A stretch of 64,000 nucleotides of DNA, taken from assembly GCA_934548045.1 (NCBI GenBank), contig CAKTEM010000002.1, forward strand, positions 62,001 through 126,000, given 5' to 3'. Position numbers and translations under genes: made by a program. The notes below the pieces were generated by a model, which saw nothing but the letters and a program-made list of their open reading frames with translations, made no database searches and was not told the DNA's origin. Every line of letters starts with the position of its first letter. Positions within the stretch are counted from its first letter, which is position 1. This document shows positions 58,043 through 64,000 of the stretch, in pieces. The stretch comes from an uncultured Faecalibacterium sp. Its GTDB lineage: Bacteria > Bacillota > Clostridia > Oscillospirales > Ruminococcaceae.

Positions 58043-59044
58043 TTACTTGATGACGATGGTTCTGGTGATTTTGGTGGTGGAGTAGTTGCCCTTGACTGTT
58101 GCGACCTCGGTATACTTGCCCGGTGCAGTCGGGAAGGTACTGCTCTTCTTATTGAAGAGGCCGGACAGGAAGCTGCCGTCGCCCTTCTGATAGGTGCAGG
58201 TCACATTTCCATCCGTAACGATGGTGCCGTTATCATCCAGAACCGCCGCGCCGTTGAAGTTTGCGGCTTCCTCGACGGTCAGCGTCTCAGGCAGGTCGCT
58301 CGCCCAGTAGAGGCGGACGCCCTCGGTCTTCGGCTTGATCTTAAACATCGCAACGCCTGCGGTGTTCATATCGCCGGACTCCAACGCCACCGCACCGGCA
58401 ACGTAACCGCCTGCATCCACCGGCTGTTCATCCAGATAAATGCGGCTCGCCACGCCCTTGGGCAGGAACTTGCGGATCAGTTCGACCGCCAGTTTCAGGC
58501 CGGTCGAGACGTCTTTCAGGGTCGGCATATAGAACTTGAGGGTATCCATGACCGAGACGACTTCGTCCGCGACCCGAAGCAGAACTTCGACATCGTTGCC
58601 GTCGATGAGCTGTTTCAGGTAGTAGTAGACGTTGAACTCCTCTTCCTGGTCGGGTGTCTTGGACATCTTTCTCGGGAGCGGAACCATTTTGAGCAGGGTG
58701 CGGATCTTATCCGACAGCACCAGCGTGACATAACCCTTTGCCGAGCCGCTGGTGCCGATGATGACACCGATGTACTGGGTATCCGCCGGTTTGGTCTCCA
58801 CGCTGAGGGTGAACGGCGAACCGTAGACCAGGTCACCCTCAGCCTTCAGGCGGATAGAGACTGCACTGTTCTGTGTTTCCACATCTGCGGCATCGTCCGC
58901 GCTGTCGGTCTCGACTGCTTCGACGCTCGTCACAGCTTCGGTTTCATCGGAGCCGGACGCCGCCATTGCCGGCGTCGCGAGGATACTCAGGCTCAGAATT
59001 GCTGCCATCAGCAGCGAGATCATGCGTTTGGCCTTCATCTTCAT
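58043..59044 (-). CDS. Secreted protein of unknown function
   Basis: 333 residues with signal peptide 1-28 (ISLLMAAILSLSILATPAMA). An acidic linker (SDETEAVTSVEAVETDSADD) is followed by beta domains: 62-110 (VSIRLKAEGDLVYGSPFTLS), a helical insert 115-190, and a C-terminal 200-333 part with YWASDLPETLTVEEAANFNG and PGKYTEVATVKGNYSTTKIT, MBG/Ig-like in shape. No anchor seen. RBS AGGAGG. Single gene. The N-terminal layout resembles other extracellular Ig-like proteins of gut Clostridia; family not identified. Confidence 0.75.
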   Translation of the reverse strand: MKMKAKRMISLLMAAILSLSILATPAMAASGSDETEAVTSVEAVETDSADDAADVETQNSAVSIRLKAEGDLVYGSPFTLSVETKPADTQYIGVIIGTSGSAKGYVTLVLSDKIRTLLKMVPLPRKMSKTPDQEEEFNVYYYLKQLIDGNDVEVLLRVADEVVSVMDTLKFYMPTLKDVSTGLKLAVELIRKFLPKGVASRIYLDEQPVDAGGYVAGAVALESGDMNTAGVAMFKIKPKTEGVRLYWASDLPETLTVEEAANFNGAAVLDDNGTIVTDGNVTCTYQKGDGSFLSGLFNKKSSTFPTAPGKYTEVATVKGNYSTTKITRTIVIK

Positions 59045-59178
59045 TCTGACAGACCTCCTGTTATTTTCTTGGCTTAATTCTACCGCAAAGCGAGCTTTCG
59101 GTCAATAACGGGATTCAAGTCGTTCAATTTTTCAAACTATTTCTTAGCCCGAAACCGCTTGATGTAGTGGCGGAGACA

Positions 59179-59229
59179 AAAAGTACCTTCTCCCCAAACC
59201 ATCATCTGGTTCATGAGAGAAGGCACTTC
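59179..59229 (-). terminator. Intrinsic terminator after serA
   Basis: Minus strand AAGTGCCTTCTC pairs with GGAGAAGGTACTT, then T-rich sequence. Confidence 0.82.
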
Positions 59230-59247
59230 TACTTTATATATTAGTAT

Positions 59248-60408
59248 TTACAGGATGCGCACACGGATGACCGCCGGGATGGCCGACAGCTTTTCGGCCA
59301 GAGCCTTATCGACTGCGCCGGTGGCGTCCAGCATGGTGTAAGCCATGTTCTTTTTGCTCTTGTTCACCATGTTCTCGATGTTCAGACCAGCCTCGGTGGT
59401 GAGGGCGGTGATCTGGCTGATCATGCCCGGCTCGTTCTTGTGGATGATGCAGATGCGCTTACCGCCTGCACGCGGCTGATGTACCTCCGGCATGTTGACC
59501 GAGTGGGTGATGTTGCCGTTCTTGAGATAATCACTGATCTCCTGTGCGGCCATGACGGCGCAGTTGTCCTCGGCTTCAGGGGTCGATGCACCAAGATGGG
59601 GCGTGCAGATGACGCCCGGCTTGCCCAGCAGAGCCTCGGTCGGGAAGTCGGTCATGTAACCGGAGACCTTGCCGGTCTCGAGGGCTTCCAACAGAGCCGA
59701 CGTATTCACCAGCTCACCGCGAGCGTAGTTCAGGATCTTTACGCCGTCCTTGCAGAGTGCCAGCGTCTGTGCGTTGATGGTATCTTTGGTGGTCGGCAGG
59801 TACGGAACGTGGATGGTGATGTAGTCGCAGAGCGGAAGCATATCGTTCAGGTTGACGCAGTGGTGCACCTGACTGCTCAGGTTCCATGCGGCGTCGATGG
59901 AGATGTAGGGGTCGTAGCCATAGACTTCCATACCCAGCGCGATGGCGCAGTTGGCGACACGGGAACCGATGGCACCCAAGCCGATAACGCCCAGCGTCTT
60001 ACCCTTGATCTCGTTGCCGACGAACTGCTTTTTGCCCTTTTCCACGCTCTTTGCCATGGCCGGGTCCCCAGTAAGGCCCTGCGTCCACTGCGCAGCTGCT
60101 GCAACATTTCGGCTGCCTGCGATAAGCATACCGATGACCAGTTCCGCGACAGCGTTTGCGTTCGCGCCCGGCGTATTGAAAACCACGATGCCTTGCTCAC
60201 TGCAGCGGTCGAGTGGAATGTTGTTCACACCGGCACCGGCACGGGCAATTGCCAGCAGGTTGTCGTTAAACGTGGTGTTCAGCAGGTCAGCACTGCGAAC
60301 CAGAATACCGTCCGGAGCCTCGGCATCCACCGAGACATCAAACAGGTTTTTGGGCAGCTTTGCCAAGCCCACCGGGCTGATGGCGTTCAGAGTCTTTATC
60401 GTAAACAT
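59248..60408 (-). CDS. serA: D-3-phosphoglycerate dehydrogenase, short form with ACT domain
   Basis: 386 residues from ATG 60408. First step of serine synthesis: 3-phosphoglycerate to 3-phosphohydroxypyruvate. Rossmann motif GLGAIGSRVANCAIALGM, NTPGANANAVAELVIGM, catalytic Arg in LNYARGELVN, Glu in FPTEALLG and His in CTPHLGASTPEAE. The C-terminal ACT domain (about 315-386: ICIIHKNEPGMISQITALTT) gives probable serine feedback. It follows serC by 128 bp, with a repeat element in the gap, so both may be in one transcript. Confidence 0.95.
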   Translation of the reverse strand: MFTIKTLNAISPVGLAKLPKNLFDVSVDAEAPDGILVRSADLLNTTFNDNLLAIARAGAGVNNIPLDRCSEQGIVVFNTPGANANAVAELVIGMLIAGSRNVAAAAQWTQGLTGDPAMAKSVEKGKKQFVGNEIKGKTLGVIGLGAIGSRVANCAIALGMEVYGYDPYISIDAAWNLSSQVHHCVNLNDMLPLCDYITIHVPYLPTTKDTINAQTLALCKDGVKILNYARGELVNTSALLEALETGKVSGYMTDFPTEALLGKPGVICTPHLGASTPEAEDNCAVMAAQEISDYLKNGNITHSVNMPEVHQPRAGGKRICIIHKNEPGMISQITALTTEAGLNIENMVNKSKKNMAYTMLDATGAVDKALAEKLSAIPAVIRVRIL

Positions 60409-60479
60409 ATCTAATACCCCTTCTATACTTTCAATAGGAGACAAGGCCCGGCTGTTTTTGTTTTACGCAGAACCAATAC

Positions 60480-60541
60480 CGGCTTGCCAATGGCTCTCCC
60501 TTTGGGAGAGCTGGCTGCGAAGCAGACTGAGAGGGCTTACG
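60480..60541 (-). repeat. Interspersed palindromic repeat, copy at the serC stop codon
   Basis: Minus strand: starts at the serC stop codon with CCCTCTCAGTC, a small stem TGCTTCGCAG, then AGCTCTCCC-AAA-GGGAGAGC and ending CATTGGC. The other copy is at 62355-62420 (plus strand), also at a stop codon. Confidence 0.8.
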
Positions 60542-61619
60542 CGTTCTCCTTGCGGAACTTCTCCATGAAGTCCACCAGCTTGTCGATGCCCTCCGGCGGC
60601 ATTGCGTTGTAGATGGAGGCACGCATACCGCCGACCAGACGATGGCCCTTCAGGTTGACGAAACCGGCTTCGGCCGCCTCGGCGCAGAATTTCTTGTCCA
60701 TGTCGGGGTTCGGGCTGGTAAAGGTGACGTTCATCGTGCTGCGATAGCGATGCTCGACCGGGTTGTTGAAGAAGTCCTGACTGTCCAGATAATCGTAGAG
60801 GACTTTTGCCTTGGCTTCGTTAATCTTCTGCATATTTTCCAGACCGCCGATGTCGTTCTCCAGATACTTGAGGACGAGGCCGGTCATGTAGATGCACCAG
60901 CAGGGCGGCGTGTTGTACATGCTGTCCTTATTCAGCAGGGTGGTGTAGTTCATCATGGTGGGAACGTTATCTGCCGCATGGCCCAGCAGGTCGTCGCGGA
61001 CGATGGCGATCGCCATACCAGCCGGTGCGACGTTCTTCTGGACGCCGAAGTAAATGCAGCCGTACTTGGTGACATCGACCGGCTTCGACAGGATCATCGA
61101 ACTCATATCGGCGACCAGCGGCACACCCTCGACCTGCGGAACCTCGACGTACTGGGTGCCGAAGATAGTGTTATTCTGGCAGATGTGGATGTAGCTTGCA
61201 TCCTTGTCGTAGGGGATGGCGTTCACATCCGGGATGTAGGTGAAGTTTTTATCCTTGCTGTTGGCGACGATATTGACCTCACCGAACTTTGCGGCTTCCT
61301 TGGCGGCCAGATTCGAGAAGTTGCCGGTGACGATGTAATCGGCCTTGCCGGTCGTCATGAAGTTGAGCGGAACCATTGCGAACTGCTGGGTCGCGCCGCC
61401 CTGAAAGAAACCGACCTTGTAGTTATCGGGGATGTTCATCACCCGGCGGAGAGAAGCTTCGGTCTCCTTGATGATCGCATCGAACCACTTGCTGCGGTGG
61501 CTCATCTCCATCACGCTCTGACCGCTGTCGCCGTATTCGAGCAGTTCTGCCTGTGCCTGTTTCAGGACCTTTTCCGGTAACATGCTGGGGCCTGCGCTGA
61601 AATTATATACTCGTGCCAT
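60537..61619 (-). CDS. serC: Phosphoserine aminotransferase
   Basis: 360 residues from ATG 61619 (AAGGAGAG before it). MARVYNFSAGPSMLPEKVL start; class V PLP enzyme: FFQGGATQQFAMVPLN, HICQNNTIFGTQY (substrate loop), VADMSSMILSKP (Asp), Schiff-base Lys in YFGVQKNVAPAGMAI, and VEHRYRSTMNVTFTSP near 300 with substrate-binding Arg. Second step of serine synthesis. Start lies opposite the BlaI-type gene, with possible BlaI operators in between. Confidence 0.96.
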   Translation of the reverse strand: MARVYNFSAGPSMLPEKVLKQAQAELLEYGDSGQSVMEMSHRSKWFDAIIKETEASLRRVMNIPDNYKVGFFQGGATQQFAMVPLNFMTTGKADYIVTGNFSNLAAKEAAKFGEVNIVANSKDKNFTYIPDVNAIPYDKDASYIHICQNNTIFGTQYVEVPQVEGVPLVADMSSMILSKPVDVTKYGCIYFGVQKNVAPAGMAIAIVRDDLLGHAADNVPTMMNYTTLLNKDSMYNTPPCWCIYMTGLVLKYLENDIGGLENMQKINEAKAKVLYDYLDSQDFFNNPVEHRYRSTMNVTFTSPNPDMDKKFCAEAAEAGFVNLKGHRLVGGMRASIYNAMPPEGIDKLVDFMEKFRKENA

Positions 61620-61685
61620 ACTCGAACTCTCCTTTTCCCTCGTGCCGCCCAATTCTTCGCGGCGTTGTGTTGTGGAACTGTCCGT

Positions 61686-61715
61686 AGTATAATGGTTTTA
61701 CGGGGGCAAAAACAA
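61686..61715 (-). promoter_or_regulatory. Promoter of serC
   Basis: Minus strand TTGTTT (61715-61710), 18 bp, TATACT (61691-61686). Confidence 0.55.
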
Positions 61716-61750
61716 GAGCATCCTTGCACAAAGTTCACTCCACAGAGTCC

Positions 61751-61765
61751 TTGTGCAGCGCACAA
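61751..61765. promoter_or_regulatory. 15-bp inverted repeat between serC and the BlaI-type gene
   Basis: TTGTGC-AGC-GCACAA, a perfect 6-3-6 palindrome about 36 bp upstream of the serC -35 box. Possible operator. Confidence 0.5.
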
Positions 61766-61770
61766 AGCTC

Positions 61771-61778
61771 ACAAATGT
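61771..61778. promoter_or_regulatory. BlaI-type operator core 1
   Basis: ACAAATGT matches the ACA-NN-TGT core of BlaI/MecI operators. Confidence 0.5.
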
Positions 61779-61803
61779 TTTTCTACAAAAGACATTTTTT
61801 AAG

Positions 61804-61811
61804 ACAAGTGT
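61804..61811. promoter_or_regulatory. BlaI-type operator core 2
   Basis: ACAAGTGT, also ACA-NN-TGT, 33 bp from core 1 (about three helical turns). Confidence 0.5.
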
Positions 61812-61855
61812 AAAACATATCTGTTTTATCGCCTTGTGCGCTTGATTTTTGACTC

Positions 61856-61884
61856 TTGCTGATTTCGTCCGCATCTGGTATCCT
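61856..61884 (+). promoter_or_regulatory. Promoter of the BlaI-type gene
   Basis: TTGCTG (61856-61861), 17 bp, TATCCT (61879-61884) with TGG before the -10 box. Confidence 0.6.
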
Positions 61885-61897
61885 AGGAGTATCAGAG

Positions 61898-61905
61898 ACA
61901 AATGT
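61898..61905. promoter_or_regulatory. BlaI-type operator core 3
   Basis: ACAAATGT followed by AA, 14 bp downstream of the -10 box of the BlaI-type promoter and before its RBS, a usual autorepression position. Confidence 0.55.
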
Positions 61906-61934
61906 AAAAGCATTTTTTGAAGGGAGGTCGGGCC

Positions 61935-62357
61935 ATGTACGGCCTATCCGATGCCTTGAAACCGCTTTCAGCGGCCGAAGAGCAGGTCATGCTGGCGGTC
62001 TGGGCCTGCCGTCCGCCTGCGTCGCGCCGGGATATCGGCGAAAAGCTGGCTGAAAAAGGCTGGGCGGCGGCGACTGTCCTGAATTTTCTCTACCGGCTCG
62101 AAGCGAAAGGCTGGGTGAAGAGCGGCAAAGACCAGAACCGCAACGTCTACACGCCCACCGTCACACGCCGGGCATACGGGGTGTGGAGTATGCGCCAGCG
62201 GCTGGACACCCTGTTTGACGGCAACCTCGCCGAGGCGGTCAACGCCCTTGTCAGCGAGAGCGGCTGCGGCCAGAGCGAGCTGGAACAGGCCATCGCCGTG
62301 CTGAACGAAAAGCACTCCGAGGCCGAAGAATATGACCTGTATGACCCGTATGGTTAG
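61935..62357 (+). CDS. BlaI/MecI/CopY family repressor
   Basis: 140 residues from ATG 61935 (GGGAGG before it). Winged helix about 8-80: LKPLSAAEEQVMLAVWACRP, then AAATVLNFLYRLEAKGWVKS, the recognition helix and wing of the penicillinase-repressor family. The C-terminal dimer helix includes GNLAEAVNALVSESG. No BlaR1-type sensor protease gene follows, so it may answer to another signal. Three ACA-NN-TGT sites upstream suggest autorepression and perhaps control of divergent serC. The stop codon TAG is the first part of a repeat element. Confidence 0.9.
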   Translation: MYGLSDALKPLSAAEEQVMLAVWACRPPASRRDIGEKLAEKGWAAATVLNFLYRLEAKGWVKSGKDQNRNVYTPTVTRRAYGVWSMRQRLDTLFDGNLAEAVNALVSESGCGQSELEQAIAVLNEKHSEAEEYDLYDPYG

Positions 62358-62420
62358 CCCTCTCAGTCAATGCTGTCGCATTGACAGCTCCCCCAGGGTG
62401 GGAGCCATTGGCATATCGGG
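62355..62420 (+). repeat. Interspersed palindromic repeat, copy at the BlaI-type gene stop codon
   Basis: Begins at the TAG stop: CCCTCTCAGTC, stem CAATGC-TGTC-GCATTG, AGCTCCCCC-AGGGT-GGGAGC, end CATTGGC. Same layout as the inverted copy at 60480-60541. Confidence 0.8.
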
Positions 62421-62500
62421 TCACTCTATACGAAACGCAAAAGTATTATCATCCGTAAGGCAGTGGGCCTTGCGCTCAGGATTCAGGAGGATATCAACAA

Positions 62501-63682
62501 ATGAACTGCAAACTACGCGCGAAAAACTGCGGCGGCTGTCCGCTGCTCGACCTTGAATATTCCGAACAGCTCAAGCGGAAGGAAGCCGATGTCCGCAAAC
62601 TGCTCGGCAAATACGGCCCCGTCCACCCCATCCGCGGCATGGAAACGCCCTACCACTACCGGAACAAGGTGATCTCCACATTTGCGCCCGGTTACGGTGG
62701 AAAACTCACTTCCGGCATCTACGCCGCCAAGACCCACAAGGTGCTTCCGGTGGAAAGCTGCCTGTTGCAGGACGAGGTGCTTGACACCGTGATGCAGGCC
62801 GTCCGTGCCGCCGCCAACGCTTGCCGCTACCAGCCCTTCAACGAGGACAAAGGCACCGGTCTGCTCCGGCACTGCCTGCTCCGCCGGGGCGTCGCGACCG
62901 GTCAGATCATGGTGGTTCTGGTGACGGCTCAGCCCGTCCTGCCGGGCGCAAAGAACTTCGTCCGCGCCCTTCTCGCCGAAGCCAAAAAGCGGCAGGTCCC
63001 CATCACGACCATCGTGCAGAATTATAATCCTCGCAAGACCAGCGTCGTCCTCGGCGAGGAAGAAAAAGTGCTGTACGGTAAGGGATTTATTCTGGACACC
63101 CTCTGCGGCAAGAGCTACGCCATCAGCCCACGCAGTTTCTATCAGGTGAACCCCGTCCAGACCGCCGTTCTCTACGGCCTCGCCGTCGATGCCGCCCAGC
63201 TGACCGGTAAGGAAACGGTTCTGGACGCCTACTGCGGCATCGGCACCATCGGCCTGACCGCCTCCGGCAAGGCGAAGCAGGTCGTCGGCGTCGAGGTCAA
63301 CCGGGATGCCGTCCATGACGCCATCGGCAACGCCAAGCACAACGGCGTCAAAAACGCCCGGTTCTTTGCCGCCGACGCTACCGCGTGGATTCGGGAAGCC
63401 GCCGACGCCGGACAGCGTGCCGACGTGATTTTTATGGACCCACCCCGGGAAGGCTCAACCCCGGAGTTCATCGAGAGCGTCGTCCGGATGGCCCCGAAAC
63501 GGGTGGTCTATGTCAGCTGTAACCCCGAGACCATGGCCCGTGACCTCGCTCTCCTCACTAAAAAAGGCTACCGCGCCGAGGGCTTTACCCCTGTAGATAT
63601 GTTCCCTCATACCAGCCATTGCGAGGTGGTTTGTGGGCTGACGAAACAGGATAGCCAGTATAAGCCTTTTAAGAAGCATTAA
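62501..63682 (+). CDS. rlmD: 23S rRNA (uracil-C5)-methyltransferase, RlmD/TrmA family
   Basis: 393 residues from ATG 62501 (AGGAGG before it). N-terminal Cys motif CGGCPLLDLEYSEQLKRKEA, central domain, then SAM motif LDAYCGIGTIGLTASG, GVEVNRDAVHDAIGNAKHNG, IFMDPPREG, and catalytic Cys in VVYVSCNPETMARDL. The N-terminal TRAM domain is absent. Methylates U1939 of 23S rRNA in the model family, but RlmCD-type dual specificity occurs in Gram-positives. Overlaps the end of the convergent AT-rich gene by 4 bp. Confidence 0.92.
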   Translation: MNCKLRAKNCGGCPLLDLEYSEQLKRKEADVRKLLGKYGPVHPIRGMETPYHYRNKVISTFAPGYGGKLTSGIYAAKTHKVLPVESCLLQDEVLDTVMQAVRAAANACRYQPFNEDKGTGLLRHCLLRRGVATGQIMVVLVTAQPVLPGAKNFVRALLAEAKKRQVPITTIVQNYNPRKTSVVLGEEEKVLYGKGFILDTLCGKSYAISPRSFYQVNPVQTAVLYGLAVDAAQLTGKETVLDAYCGIGTIGLTASGKAKQVVGVEVNRDAVHDAIGNAKHNGVKNARFFAADATAWIREAADAGQRADVIFMDPPREGSTPEFIESVVRMAPKRVVYVSCNPETMARDLALLTKKGYRAEGFTPVDMFPHTSHCEVVCGLTKQDSQYKPFKKH

Positions 63683-64000
63683 ATAAGTGATTGGCAATCT
63701 ACAATTTCCGTTCGGTGGGCTTCCTTTGTTTCTTTCATTGGATAAATCATTGATGCTACTGTGTTCGGCAGTCGATCAGACTTCGTAGTGATATAAACAT
63801 CCTCGACCAAGTTTCCGATAAAATATCCAAATGCAAGCTGTTCAATATCATATATACTATATTGATTCCGATTTGGATGGTCTTTATCATAGCCCCAGTG
63901 CTTGATAAACCAATCTGGTCCCAAACAAATATAATTCACTCGTCCAGAACTTCTCCTGAGCACACTTTTCAACACTTCAGAATGTTCAATATGAAGTCCT
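63679..64000 (-). CDS. Hypothetical protein, partial (5' end beyond the window)
   Basis: The frame is open from the window edge to the stop at 63679 (about 106 codons). Readable residues include YICLGPDWFIKHWGYDKDHP, YSIYDIEQLAFGYFIGNLVE, and ITTKSDRLPNTVASMIYPM. It is strongly AT-rich compared with everything upstream, so it is probably acquired DNA. No family recognised; the true start is outside the window. Confidence 0.6.
   Translation of the reverse strand, partial: GLHIEHSEVLKSVLRRSSGRVNYICLGPDWFIKHWGYDKDHPNRNQYSIYDIEQLAFGYFIGNLVEDVYITTKSDRLPNTVASMIYPMKETKEAHRTEIVDCQSLI

Overview
The window looks like chromosomal DNA of a gut Clostridia bacterium of the Oscillospiraceae/Ruminococcaceae type (Faecalibacterium-like). 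This is inferred from the GC-rich coding sequence, strong AGGAGG ribosome sites, TTGaca-N16/17-TAtaaT promoters, U-tailed hairpin terminators, Firmicutes-type families (DUF1847, DUF5685, DUF6110-like, BspA/InlB-repeat surface proteins) and the gene order of its division and cell-wall cluster. No phage, insertion sequence, CRISPR array or rRNA operon was seen.

Layout. 1-8.8 kb: 3' part of a MATE exporter, two GntR-type regulators, a DUF1847 protein, then L(+)-tartrate dehydratase genes (ttdA-ttdB) between two DASS/SLC13 carboxylate carriers, followed by a Crp/Fnr regulator. This reads as a dicarboxylate (tartrate-like) uptake and dehydration locus. 8.8-13.7 kb: an MMPL exporter and a secreted heptad-repeat partner, divergent from a TetR gene, with two matching operator palindromes around the exporter promoter. 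13.8-15.8 kb: tRNA-Val, an AT-rich patch (NUDIX gene, alpha/beta-hydrolase remnant) and an aldo/keto reductase. 15.9-21.4 kb: a membrane-anchored unknown protein, a deleted histidine-phosphatase gene, a V4R plus GGDEF pair, a repeat-containing secreted protein, EIIA-Glc with a hairpin leader, and threonine aldolase. 21.6-25.8 kb: a KdpDE-like two-component system with an ArsB/NhaD-type permease, tRNA-Leu and ogt. 26-31.5 kb: a heavy-metal P-type ATPase with a DUF6110-like small protein, a HAD phosphatase, a DnaQ-like exonuclease and a VTT membrane protein.

31.6-37.7 kb is the most unusual stretch. It holds a likely type I toxin-antitoxin locus (48-aa hydrophobic peptide, convergent antisense RNA, shared bidirectional terminator). 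This is followed by a 1,763-aa InlB-repeat surface protein whose promoter spacer contains a run of eight G, a candidate phase-variable promoter. 37.7-39 kb: lrgA-lrgB, with lrgA lacking a standard start codon. 39-52.3 kb: a dcw cluster on the minus strand in the order rsmD, coiled-coil protein, rsmH, ftsL, ftsI/PBP, murF, mraY-like, ftsW, murG, ftsQ, murE. The MraY-like protein has lost a catalytic Asp. 52.5-58 kb: a flavoprotein, a GH2 glycosidase whose usual acid/base Glu is Gly, and a zinc-ribbon/DUF5685/J-domain trio. 58-64 kb: a secreted protein, the serine pathway genes serC and serA, a BlaI-type repressor with ACA-NN-TGT operators, an RlmD-type rRNA methyltransferase, and an AT-rich gene running off the end.

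Two observations cut across the window. Both tRNA genes are followed, 66-68 nt after their CCA ends, by an inverted copy of their own last ~20 nt, and each copy carries only one substitution, which keeps RNA pairing as a G-U wobble. Two copies of a palindromic repeat beginning CCCTCTCAGTC sit exactly at stop codons (serC and the BlaI gene).
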